Of a stretch of DNA of 64,000 nucleotides, positions 54,456 through 62,913 are shown piece after piece; the first letter of the stretch is position 1; every line of letters begins with the position of its first letter. The stretch covers positions 248,001 to 312,000 of the forward strand of contig CAWDWD010000011.1 of the NCBI GenBank assembly GCA_963805915.1, written 5' to 3'. The stretch is from JAEULH01 sp963805915 (GTDB taxonomy: Bacteria > Pseudomonadota > Alphaproteobacteria > Rhodospirillales > Defluviicoccaceae). The notes beneath the pieces are model-generated. The model ran no database searches. It was given only the letters and a program-made list of their open reading frames with translations, and was not told the origin of the DNA. A program made the translations under genes and the position numbers.

Positions 54456-54842
54456 CTATCGCTTCAGCTTCAATGTCGCCGGATCGTATTCCACCGCCTC
54501 CATCGTGTTGTCCGGCATCGCGACGAGAACGGTGCCGGTTCGCGGCAGGACGTCATAGAATTTCGCTCCGGGGTAGCGCAGCGCGGCATCGTTGAGGATG
54601 AGTGTCCGCACCACGTCATCAACCTTTTCGCCTTTCACAACCCTGGCCTTGACGGTTTGCCGAACCTTTGGATCGAGCGCGTCCAGTTGTTGGCGCGAGG
54701 TCAGCGCCGGCTGAATGGCGGGCGCGCTCGCCGCGCCTGCCGCCTGCGCGCTGTCGGACCGCGTCCCGCCCGCGGCCGATGCGGTGTTCGCGGCAAGCAG
54801 CGCGGCCAGAACAACCGAAAAGGCGGCCCCGCGCACGTTCAT
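54456..54842 (-). CDS. Small secreted protein with the same unrecognised domain
   Basis: This 128-residue protein has a signal peptide (residues 1-24, ending NTASA). A short Ala-rich linker leads to the same C-terminal domain as its neighbour: QQLDALDPKVRQTVKARVVKGEKVDDVVRTLILND, then YPGAKFYDVLPRTGTVLVAMPDNTMEAVEYDPATLKL. Shared positions include LDP-V-R, a central Val-rich helix, the GA-x-x-F strand, TVLV and VEY-P-TLK. The ATG at 54842 follows GAGGAGG, a strong ribosome site. It lacks the long Gly/Ser linker of the paralogue. The function is unknown; a periplasmic binding or adaptor role would fit. Confidence 0.8.
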   Translation of the reverse strand: MNVRGAAFSVVLAALLAANTASAAGGTRSDSAQAAGAASAPAIQPALTSRQQLDALDPKVRQTVKARVVKGEKVDDVVRTLILNDAALRYPGAKFYDVLPRTGTVLVAMPDNTMEAVEYDPATLKLKR

Positions 54843-55146
54843 CGCAATCCTCCTCGAAGTCGGAACAACACAAGCCCAGAGCTTAGGCCAGATCTCAGGC
54901 AAGAGCTTAGCGCGGAAATTCGTTGATGTGCAATTGCATGGTTAATAGTGCTCACGCCTCATGGCGAAGTGTCCGCGATCTACCCCTGTCGAGGTCCCGC
55001 GGCCGCAAAGGCCTAATTCATGAGGTGGAAAACGGCCCACGAGATGCGGAAGAAAAAAAAGTCCCCATATGCGGCTGTAATCTCGGGTTTACATCGTTTC
55101 CAGGGTGAATCACCCACTACAGCGGCACGAAGTCGCGATGCACGGA

Positions 55147-56883
55147 TCAAATGTCCGCGTACACGTGCGTTTCCATTGCGGCGCCAGGATGCGTGACCGC
55201 GCCCTTGTCGGCATCGCCTACGAGCTGCGCGTATTTCCACAGCGCTCCCGACTGGAAGTCGGTGCGCCGCGGGGTCCAGTCGCGGCGGCGGCGGGCCAGT
55301 TCCGCCTCGCTGAGCTCGATGTCGAGACGGCCGGCGGCGGCGTCGATGACGACGATGTCGCCGTCGCGAATAAGGCCGATGGGTCCGCCGACCGCCGCCT
55401 CCGGGCCGACATGGCCAATGCAGAAGCCGCGTGTCGCGCCGGAGAACCGGCCGTCGGTGATCAGCGCGACCTTGTCGCCCATCCCCTGGCCGTAGATCGC
55501 GGCGGTCGTCGATAACATCTCGCGCATACCCGGCCCGCCACGCGGTCCTTCGTAGCGGATCACCAGCACCTCGCCTTCCCGGTAGTCGCGCCGGTCGACC
55601 GCGTCGAAACAGGCTTCCTCGCTGTCGAAGCAGCGGGCCGGGCCGCGGAAGCGGAGCTCGCTCATCCCGGCGACCTTGACGATCGCGCCTCGCGGGGCGA
55701 GCGAGCCCTTCAGCCCGACGACGCCGCCCATCGGCGATAGCGGCCGGCTGGTCGGGTAAATGACGTCCTGGTCCTCGGGGAAGGTCACGTCTTCGAGGTT
55801 CTCCGCCATGGTCCGCCCGGTGACCGTCAGGCAGTCGCCATGGATGTAGCCGCCGTCGTAAAGCGCTTTCAGCAGCACCGGCGTGCCGCCAACCTCGAAC
55901 ATGTCCTTGGCGACGTAGCGCCCGGCCGGCTTGAGATCGGCGATATAGGGCGTCCGGCGGAAGATTTCGCAGACATCGAACAGGTCGAAGTCGATCCCGA
56001 CCTCGTGGGCGATGGCCGGCAAGTGAAGCCCGGCGTTGGTCGAACCGCCGGATGCCGCGACGATGGTCGCCGCGTTCTCAAGCGCCTTGCGGGTGACGAT
56101 ATCGCGCGGGCGAATGCCCCGGCGGATCAGTTCCATGACCGTTTGGCCCGAAGCCTCGCACAGCGCGTCGCGCGATTCGTACGGCGCCGGCGCGCCCGAC
56201 GAGCCGGGCAGGGCGAGACCGATCGCCTCGGAGACGCAGGCCATGGTGTTGGCGGTGAACTGCCCGCCGCACGAACCGGCCGAGGGACAGGCGACGCACT
56301 CGAGGTCGTGCAGATCGTCGTCGGACATGGTCCCGGCGGAATGGTGGCCGACCGCCTCGAAGACGTCCTGCACGGTCACGTCCTTGCCGTGAAAGCGCCC
56401 CGGCAGGATGGACCCGCCATAAATGAAGACCGACGGCACGTTCAGCCGCACCATCGCCATCATCATTCCCGGCAAGGACTTGTCGCAGCCGGCAAGCCCG
56501 ACCAGCGCGTCATAGCAGTGCCCGCGCATGGTCACCTCGACGGAGTTGGCGATGATCTCACGCGAAACCAGCGACGACTTCATCCCGGCGTGGCCCATGG
56601 CGATCCCGTCGGTCACGGTGATCGTCGTGAACTCCCGCGGCGTGCCGCCCGCCGCCTTGACCCCGCGCTTGACGACCTGGGCCTGGCGGCCAAGCGCGAT
56701 GTTGCATGGCGCGGCTTCGTTCCAGCAGGTGGCCACGCCGACGAACGGCTGGGCGATCTCGGCTTCGGTCATGCCCATGGCGTAGTAGTACGACCGGTGC
56801 GGCGCCCGCTCCGGTCCAACCGTGACGTGTCGGCTGGGCAACCTGGCCTTGTCGAATTCGGGTCCGCGCGTCTGGTCCGGCAT
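55147..56883 (-). CDS. ilvD: Dihydroxy-acid dehydratase
   Basis: This 578-residue enzyme makes the 2-keto acids for valine, leucine and isoleucine. The iron-sulfur and metal motifs are visible: ATCWNEAAPCN, CDKSLPGMMMAM and PSAGSCGGQFTANTMACVSEAIG. The late motif ITDGRFSGATRGFCIGHVGPEA holds the catalytic Ser region. The length is normal for the shorter IlvD form. The ATG at 56883 has GGGGAT upstream. It stands alone between the secreted proteins and trkH. Confidence 0.96.
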   Translation of the reverse strand: MPDQTRGPEFDKARLPSRHVTVGPERAPHRSYYYAMGMTEAEIAQPFVGVATCWNEAAPCNIALGRQAQVVKRGVKAAGGTPREFTTITVTDGIAMGHAGMKSSLVSREIIANSVEVTMRGHCYDALVGLAGCDKSLPGMMMAMVRLNVPSVFIYGGSILPGRFHGKDVTVQDVFEAVGHHSAGTMSDDDLHDLECVACPSAGSCGGQFTANTMACVSEAIGLALPGSSGAPAPYESRDALCEASGQTVMELIRRGIRPRDIVTRKALENAATIVAASGGSTNAGLHLPAIAHEVGIDFDLFDVCEIFRRTPYIADLKPAGRYVAKDMFEVGGTPVLLKALYDGGYIHGDCLTVTGRTMAENLEDVTFPEDQDVIYPTSRPLSPMGGVVGLKGSLAPRGAIVKVAGMSELRFRGPARCFDSEEACFDAVDRRDYREGEVLVIRYEGPRGGPGMREMLSTTAAIYGQGMGDKVALITDGRFSGATRGFCIGHVGPEAAVGGPIGLIRDGDIVVIDAAAGRLDIELSEAELARRRRDWTPRRTDFQSGALWKYAQLVGDADKGAVTHPGAAMETHVYADI

Positions 56884-56975
56884 GCTCTAAATCCCCAATC
56901 TGAAGACGAGGCGGTGTTGTCGTGAAGACGCGAGGACCTTAGACGCCGCGCCGGTGCCCCGCCAGTCGGTTCAAT

Positions 56976-58469
56976 CTAGCTCCGCCAAAAGGTGCGCGTC
57001 ATGGGCACGATGAGGACGAGAATCTCGAGCCTGCCCGCGAGCATGGCAACGACCAGGAGCCATTTGGCCGTTGCCGGTAGAGGGGTGAAATTGCAGCACG
57101 GGCCGATGACGTCGCCGAGTCCGGGGCCAACGCCGCCGAGCGCGGTCGCCGAGGCGCCGAGGCTGTCGATGAACGACATTCCGGTGAAGGCGAGGGCCAA
57201 GGCAAACGCCAGGAACGACGACAGATAAACGAAAAAGTAGAGCCCGACGCCGAGGCGGACCAATTCGGGGATGACCTGCTTGTTGTAGGTCACGCTGGCG
57301 GCGATGTGCGGAAAGATCTGGCGGTGGAGCTGAACGCGGACCGCGCGGAGGAGAATGACCAGCCGGAACATCTTGACGCCGCCCGCGGTCGAGCCGGTGC
57401 AGCCGCCGACCAGCATGCACGCGAGGAGGACCACGGTGGGGAAGTCGCCCCACTGGTTGTAGTCCTGAGAGGTGAACCCGGTCGTCGAAATCACGGACAC
57501 GACATTGAAGGTCGCCTGACGAACGGCGTCGAGCACGCCGATATCGAGCCGCCGGGAGAGTAGCCAAATGGTCGTCGATCCGACGGCCGCGGCGATGATA
57601 CTCAAGAACAGCAACACTTGCGGGTCACCGAAGAGCAACCCCGGGCCACGCTTGAAGATTTGCGCGTGTAGGGCGAACGGCATCGCGCTGAGCAGCATGA
57701 ACAGGCTCGCCGTCCATTCGATTGACGGACTGTGGAAATAGCCGATGCCGGCATCGTGGGACGAGAAGCCGCCGGTCGCGACCGCGGCCATGGCGTGACC
57801 GATGGCGTCAAAGGCATTCATGCCCTCGAGGCCGAAGGCCGCGGCGCAAGCCAGCGACAAAGCCAAGTATACGGCCCCGATCTTGATAACGACGCCGGTC
57901 GCCCGGGGAACGACCTTGCCGGCCTGGGCCGAGAGATCGATGGTGAAGAGCTGCTGGCCGCCGACCCGGAGGAACGGCAGGACCAGGACCATCAATGTGA
58001 CGACGCCGAAGCCGCCCATCCAAATGAGCAGGAACCGCCAGAGCAGCAGGCCGCGGGGCGCGGCGTCGAGGCCGACGACGACCGTCGATCCGGTCGCGGT
58101 CAGTCCGGACATGGTTTCGAATACCGCGTTGGTGAACGACAATCCGAACTGTGAAAACATGAACGGCAACGCACCGACCGTCGCAGCACCCAGCCATGTC
58201 GCGGGAACGGCGAGCAGGACCTCGCGGGTGCCCATATTGTAACGGCTCCGCCGGCAGGCCAGGGCAAGGCTGAGACCGCCGAAAACCGAGATCCCGGCGC
58301 AGGTCAGGAAGACGCGGTAGTCGGAGTTGCCGTCTGCGACATCGAGCAGCGCCGGCAACATCATCGCCGCGCCGAAGGCGACGACGACGACGCCGACGAA
58401 GAAAAAAACAGCGGCAACGTCGATGGCGAAGTGGCGATGGGGCCGTGTCGCGGGCGTCTCGGCGGTCAT
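56976..58469 (-). CDS. trkH: Potassium uptake protein TrkH/KtrB family
   Basis: This 497-residue membrane protein has the four pore-loop units of TrkH, each with a selectivity Gly: FETMSGLTATGSTV, HAMAAVATGGFSSHD, VISTTGFTSQDYNQW and TALGGVGPGLGDVIG. The pattern GGCTGSTAGGVKMFR, which faces the pore, is also clear. It takes up potassium together with a cytoplasmic TrkA ring, which is not in the window. The ATG at 58469 follows AGGGAG; a longer reading to 58574 lacks a ribosome site. Confidence 0.94.
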   Translation of the reverse strand: MTAETPATRPHRHFAIDVAAVFFFVGVVVVAFGAAMMLPALLDVADGNSDYRVFLTCAGISVFGGLSLALACRRSRYNMGTREVLLAVPATWLGAATVGALPFMFSQFGLSFTNAVFETMSGLTATGSTVVVGLDAAPRGLLLWRFLLIWMGGFGVVTLMVLVLPFLRVGGQQLFTIDLSAQAGKVVPRATGVVIKIGAVYLALSLACAAAFGLEGMNAFDAIGHAMAAVATGGFSSHDAGIGYFHSPSIEWTASLFMLLSAMPFALHAQIFKRGPGLLFGDPQVLLFLSIIAAAVGSTTIWLLSRRLDIGVLDAVRQATFNVVSVISTTGFTSQDYNQWGDFPTVVLLACMLVGGCTGSTAGGVKMFRLVILLRAVRVQLHRQIFPHIAASVTYNKQVIPELVRLGVGLYFFVYLSSFLAFALALAFTGMSFIDSLGASATALGGVGPGLGDVIGPCCNFTPLPATAKWLLVVAMLAGRLEILVLIVPMTRTFWRS

Positions 58470-58697
58470 CGGCTCCCTGTCGTCGTTTCGTCCCGGATGG
58501 ATCAGTTTCGCCAGCCCGATCTTCGATCGCGAGAAGTGTAGACGACGGATGCGGGGCTTGCACCAGGTCCGCATCCGGCCCGCATCAAGGCCGCGTCAGG
58601 GCCGTTGCCTCATTGACGCCAAATAGGCGGGCCTATATCTCAGCGAGGCCTTTGGCGGTGACGGCTTAAACGGGTTCTTTGAAAGGGAGAGACAATC

Positions 58698-58979
58698 GTG
58701 CGGCGGAAACCACAGCCATGGCGCGCCACCGCCATCGTTCCGCGCCGAGCGGTGCTTCGGGCGATGGCCGGCATCGGCGGCTGCGCGGCAATCGCACTGA
58801 CAACCGCGCGCGCGACCGCGAGCGCCAAGCTTCCGCAGGACCAGGTGAGCTACCAAGTGTCGCCCAAGGTCGACAAGACGTGTTCCGCGTGCGTCAACTA
58901 CGAGGGCAACCGAACGTGCAAGGTCGTCGAGGGCGACATCAGCCCCGACGGCTGGTGCCGCCTATGGAACGCGAGGTAG
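58698..58979 (+). CDS. High-potential iron-sulfur protein (HiPIP)
   Basis: This 93-residue precursor has a twin-arginine signal (RRAVLRAMAGIGG around residues 16-28) and a mature part with four Cys at 62, 65, 74 and 87. The last part SPDGWCRLW is typical of HiPIPs. It carries one [4Fe-4S] cluster and shuttles electrons in the periplasm, for example to terminal oxidases or, in phototrophs, reaction centres. The GTG start at 58698 follows GGGAGAG. No partner gene is adjacent. Confidence 0.9.
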   Translation: MRRKPQPWRATAIVPRRAVLRAMAGIGGCAAIALTTARATASAKLPQDQVSYQVSPKVDKTCSACVNYEGNRTCKVVEGDISPDGWCRLWNAR

Positions 58980-59035
58980 GCGGGGCAAATCCGCGGTAGC
59001 GGAAGAGGGCAGCGCTTGAACAAGCAGCCTTCCCC

Positions 59036-59071
59036 GGATATATCTCTGGATATATATATCGGGAGATATCC
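59036..59071. promoter_or_regulatory. Palindromic operator of the toxin-antitoxin module
   Basis: GGATATATCTC (59036-59046) and GAGATATCC (59063-59071) form an inverted repeat that ends right at the antitoxin ATG, with a further nested GGATAT/ATATCC pair. Such a site is where an antitoxin or toxin-antitoxin complex usually represses its own operon. It includes the ribosome site GGGAG. Confidence 0.65.
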
Positions 59072-59371
59072 ATGAGCGGCTCTCAAAAGCGCGCCATTCA
59101 GAACTATCGCTCCCGGCTCAGCGAACGCGGCCTGGCCCGGTTCGAGGTGCTTGGACTCGATACCGATCGCGATCTCATTCGCTCGCTCGCGCGGCGTCTG
59201 GCGGAACGAGGGGCGGAGGCCTCTCGGCTGCGCGCGGCTGTCGCCGAGTCCATTCGAGGTGAGCCACCGAAGAAGGGGGGGATAGTCGCCGCGCTTCTTC
59301 GCTCGCCGATGGTCGGCGCCGAGCTCAATCTCGCCCGCGTGCGCGAGGACGGACGTAAGGTCGAGATTTGA
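59072..59371 (+). CDS. Antitoxin of a PIN-toxin module
   Basis: This 99-residue protein precedes a PIN-domain toxin and overlaps it by three bases, the standard toxin-antitoxin layout. The sequence is basic and helical (RSRLSERGLARFEVLGLDTDRDLIRSLARRLAERG). It lacks a clear ribbon-helix-helix or AbrB signature. It likely binds the upstream palindrome and the toxin. The ATG at 59072 follows GGGAG seven bases upstream. Confidence 0.75.
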   Translation: MSGSQKRAIQNYRSRLSERGLARFEVLGLDTDRDLIRSLARRLAERGAEASRLRAAVAESIRGEPPKKGGIVAALLRSPMVGAELNLARVREDGRKVEI

Positions 59372-59802
59372 CGCGCTGCCTGCTCGACACCAACATTATC
59401 AGCAATATCACGAAGCCGGCGCCATCGAACGCGTTGATTGCGTGGATGGCGGAACAGACCGATCAGGATCTCTTCATCGCCTCGCTCACGCTTGCCGAGG
59501 TCCGACGCGGCATCCTTGAGATGCACATTGGCCAGCGGCGAACCCAGCTTGAGGCTTGGTTCGCGGGCCCGGAGGGGCCACAGGCCCTATTCGCGGGCCG
59601 GGTCTTGCCGTTTGACGAAGAGGCCGCTCTGGTTTGGGCGCGATTGATGGCGGATGGAAAAGCCAAAGGCCAGCCTCGGAGCGCGCTCGATGCCATCATC
59701 GCCGCGATCGCGGAAGCCAACGACTGCGTCGTCGTCACCGACAACGAGCGAGACTTTCCCGACATCGAGACTATCAATCCCCTGCGCTGCGGGACTCGAT
59801 GA
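59368..59802 (+). CDS. PIN-domain ribonuclease toxin, VapC/FitB-like
   Basis: This 144-residue toxin has the PIN acidic residues: Asp7 in LLDTNIIS, Glu44 in LAEVRRG, Asp108 in SALDAIIAA and Asp125 in VTDNERDF. PIN toxins cut tRNA or rRNA and stop growth. The TTG start at 59368 overlaps the antitoxin stop (TTGA), so translation is coupled. The length is normal and the frame is intact. Its stop lies 27 bases from the target duplication of the inverted-repeat element. Confidence 0.9.
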   Translation: MTRCLLDTNIISNITKPAPSNALIAWMAEQTDQDLFIASLTLAEVRRGILEMHIGQRRTQLEAWFAGPEGPQALFAGRVLPFDEEAALVWARLMADGKAKGQPRSALDAIIAAIAEANDCVVVTDNERDFPDIETINPLRCGTR

Positions 59803-59837
59803 CGGACATGAGCCGGGCAATTTCGCAAAGAATGATG

Positions 59838-59876
59838 CGTGCCTATCCGGTTACGACAGACACCCACTACATATAG
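59838..59876. repeat. Left terminal inverted repeat
   Basis: The outer end starts CGTGCCTATCCGGTTA and the inner end is CCCACTACATATAG. It matches the right end, read inward, at 38 of 39 positions. Confidence 0.9.
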
Positions 59877-59952
59877 GGTTGCCGCACACATCCTTTTTAT
59901 ACGGCAGCAATTAGCCAGGAGCGGTCGAACGGCAATCAGCTCCAGGCGGCAA

Positions 59953-60742
59953 TCAGCTCCAGAAGTCGGTAGAGTAACGCAGCAGCAGCGGCGGCGCGGA
60001 GCGCCCCCCACTGCGTGCTTCTGCTATCCGGGTCTGCACGCGAGCCACGACCTCCTGCAACAACAGCTCAAACTGCGGCTTGACGGCTGCACCTGTGCCG
60101 GGGGGGTAGATATCGGCCGGCCCGATGCGACGATGCGCGTGGAAGTCTGCAACCTTCCGAAGACCGTCCTCAAGCCGGCGGAAGTTTTCCTTAGACTTCT
60201 GTCGCTTTGGGCGACCGCCTCCTTGAAGCTTTCCCGCCCGAATAGAGGCGGGACATAGTTTAGAATGGTGCGCATCAAGAGCAGGGTCGCGACGAGGTTG
60301 CCGTGAGCGAAGCAGGAGTTGATCTCGCGGCACATTTGAACGAGCAATACAACATCGGGTTTCTGCGACTGTGCCTTTGAGAGTTGCTCGATGACTTCTC
60401 GGGTCGATGAGTGCACGCGCTCCCGCCAACATCGAGCGCGTTCTCGTCTGCACGCGCAAGCGCAGCTTCGATATCAGGCATCAGCGCATCGAGCTCTGCC
60501 CTTGCATCGTAGGCGGTGTAGATGTTGTCAACTTCGACGTCTATGGCGTTTAACCGGGCGGCTTCCGCTTCGGCGAGAAGCGGTGATCCGAGGCGCTTAA
60601 TCTGCACAAGCACGTATCGGTAGCCGGTGGTCACAGCAGTCTGTTCGTCCAAGTCGTCGCTCGGCCCGCAGAAGGTGAAGCTTCGCGCCCTCTCGATCAA
60701 GTGCGTCAGTCGATCTTTCTTGGACATGTTTACCGTCGCCAT
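59953..60742 (-). pseudogene. Uncharacterised cargo gene of the element (two frame breaks)
   Basis: The reverse strand encodes a protein of about 263 residues in three successive frames. The first part is MSKKDRLTHLIERARSF, then EIEAALARADENALDV. A break near 60415 leads to HSSTREVIEQLSKAQSQKPDVVLLVQMCREINSCFAHGNLVATLLLMRTILNYVPPLFGRESFKE. A break near 60200 leads to KENFRRLEDGLRKVADFHAHRRIG and FELLLQEVVARV, stop at 59953. The late HAHRRIG and NYVPPLFG motifs recall a widespread uncharacterised family seen in accessory regions. Whether the breaks are decay or assembly errors is open. It is the only gene inside the inverted-repeat element. Confidence 0.65.
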
Positions 60743-60874
60743 CACGTCACCTAGCAGAGTCGCTAAGGCAGCGCGCAGATACCGTAGCACTGCCAGTGAA
60801 AGCGCCACAGAAGAATGGCAGCTTCGGGTCATAACCGGTCGGTTGGGCGGTGTCGGCATGGCGCGTCGTTTAAT

Positions 60875-60913
60875 CTATATGTAGTGGGTGTCTGTCTTAA
60901 CCGGATAGGCACG
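60875..60913. repeat. Right terminal inverted repeat
   Basis: This is the reverse complement of the left repeat with one difference (A for C at position 17 of the repeat, read inward). Confidence 0.9.
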
Positions 60914-61162
60914 GAATGATGGTCGGCATGCTTACGCGCGACGTGGCTGCATTTGGAGGGCAAGTCAGTTTATGGAGGGTTGCGGCTTCGCGGGCTCTGA
61001 GACGCGGAAGTGAATGCTTAAGACGTCGATCGGGAGGCATCTTAAGCTGTAAGCTGTCGTCCGATCATGATCACACCTTAATCATCATTCAAATCGGGAG
61101 GTGCCGGTAGCACATTGTTTTCCGTTCTTTGTCCATCGGAGCTCTCTTATCATAGCAAAATC

Positions 61163-62762
61163 TCACTCCCACTCGATCGTGCCCGGGGGCTTTGAGGTTA
61201 CGTCGTAGACGACGCGGCTGATGCCTTGGACTTCGTTGACGATGCGCGAGGCGACCTCGGGCGAGGAAGGCGTGGTCGAAGGCGAAGCTGTCGGCGGTCA
61301 TGCCGTCGGTCGAGGTGACCGCCCGCAGCGCCGCGACCGCGTCGTAGGTCCGGCTGTCGCCCATCACGCCGACGGTGCGGACCGGCAGCAGGACCGCGAA
61401 CGCCTGCCAGATGGCGTCGTAAAGGCCGGCCGCGCGTATTTCCTCAAGGAAGATGGTATCGGCGCGGCGCAGGATGTCGCAGCGCTCTTGCGTGACTTCG
61501 CCGAGAACGCGCACCGCGAGGCCGGGGCCGGGGAAGGGGTGGCGGTGAAGCAGGCTGCCGGGCAGGCCGAGCTCGTGGCCGAGCGCGCGGACCTCGTCCT
61601 TGAACAGCTCGCGCAGCGGCTCGACCAGCGCCATGTTCATCCGCTCCGGCAGGCCGCCGACATTGTGGTGCGACTTGATGGTCACGCTCGGGCCGCCGTG
61701 GAACGAGACCGACTCGATCACGTCCGGGTAGAGCGTTCCCTGGCGCGAGGAAATCGGCGCCGCCGAGCTTGCCGGCTTCCTCTTCGAAAATGTCGATGAA
61801 GGTCGCGCCGATCATCTTGCGCTTGGCTTCCGGATCGGTGACGCCGGCCAGGGCGGACAGGAAAATGGGGGACGCGTCGCGGCTGACCAGCGGGATGTTG
61901 TAGTGGCCGCTGAACAGCCCGGCGACCTCGGCGGCCTCGCCGGCGCGCAGCAGCCCGGTGTCGACGAGCACGCAAGTAAGCTGGTCGCCGATGGCCTCGT
62001 GCAGGAGAACGGCCGTGACCGAGGAATCGACGCCGCCCGACAGGCCGCAGATGACCCGGCCCGCGCCGACGCGCTCGCGGATCGCGGCGATCGCCTGGTC
62101 GCGGAAGGCCGCCATCGTCCAGTCGCCGCGACACCCGGCCACCCGCGCGGTGAAATTGCTAGCAGCGCCGCGCCGTGGGGGGTATGCGCGACCTCGGGGT
62201 GAAATTGGACGCCGTAAAGCTTGCGCTCGTCGTCGGCGATCGCCGCGAACGGCGCGCCGGCCGAGACCGCGACGGGACGAAAACCCGCGGGCAGGACGCT
62301 GACGCTGTCGCCGTGGCTCATCCACACCTGCTCGCGCGCGCCCACGGTCCAGACGCCGTGAAACAGCGCGCAGTCGTCGATGACCTCGACGTAGGCCCGG
62401 CCGAACTCGCGGATGGCGCCCGGCTCGACCTTGCCGCCGAGTTGTTCGACCATGGTTTGCTGGCCGTAGCAGATGCCGAGCACGGGCACGCCGCGCGCGA
62501 AAATGGCGGCCGTGGCCCGCGGCGTGCCGAGGTCGGTTACCGATGCGGGCCCGCCCGACAGGATCACCGCCTTCGCGCCGTAGACGTCGAGGAAGGCGTC
62601 GTCGATCTTGTTGAACGGGTGGATCTCGCAGTAGACGCCGCTTTCACGCACGCGCCTGGCGATCAGCTGCGTCACCTGCGAGCCGAAGTCGACGATCAAG
62701 ATCCGCTCGCCGATCAGATCGCCGCCGAGACCGCCGGTGATATCGCCCATCCTGTCACCCAT
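61163..62762 (-). CDS. guaA: GMP synthase (several frameshifts)
   Basis: This glutamine-hydrolysing GMP synthase is about 530 residues. The glutaminase domain has VDFGSQVTQLIARRVRE, the nucleophile Cys in GICYGQQTM and GVQFHPEVAHT. The ATP-pyrophosphatase part has the P-loop CGLSGGVDSSVTAVLL, and the C-terminal dimer part HPFPGPGLAVRVLGEVT ends in SKPPGTIEWE. The frame breaks near 62155, 61745 and 61255. After each, the family sequence goes on in another frame. Since guaA is needed for guanine nucleotide synthesis, such damage is more likely an assembly fault. The ATG at 62762 is used; one at 62750 is also possible. Confidence 0.93.
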
Positions 62763-62785
62763 CACGTCGGCCGTCGCCCGACCAG

Positions 62786-62887
62786 CGTCATTGCGGCAGG
62801 CGCGGCACGCGCCGCGGCAATCCGTGCCCATCCGCGAGACACCGGACCCGGATTGCCGCGCCCGCCTTCGGCGGTCTCGCAATGACG
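62786..62887. repeat. Palindromic repeat element (REP-like)
   Basis: Two nested perfect inverted pairs form a long cruciform: CGTCATTGCG (62786-62795) with CGCAATGACG (62878-62887), and GCGGCAATCCG (62814-62824) with CGGATTGCCGC (62849-62859). Each arm is separated by 18 bases that can fold on their own. It sits between guaA and the next gene. Elements with TCATTGCG and GCAATCC ends are known as dispersed repeats in related genomes. Confidence 0.75.
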
Positions 62888-62913
62888 GCGGCGCCGCGTG
62901 AATCAGGCGTGGC

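Larger units (their letters stand above)
59838..60913. mobile_element. Transposase-less element with 39-bp terminal inverted repeats
   Basis: A 1076-base segment is bounded by inverted repeats of 39 bases that differ at one position (59838-59876 and 60875-60913). An eight-base direct repeat GAATGATG lies immediately outside each end (59830-59837 and 60914-60921), a clear target duplication. The inside holds one broken reverse-strand gene but no transposase. It looks like a non-autonomous mobile cassette moved in trans. Eight-base duplications occur with several IS families (for example IS1595, ISL3, IS66, IS256); the ends alone do not let me choose. Confidence 0.85.

Noticed and set aside
60914..61162. 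A small gene between the mobile cassette and guaA.
   Set aside because: The short frame has no ribosome site or recognisable pattern, and no tRNA-like fold is visible.
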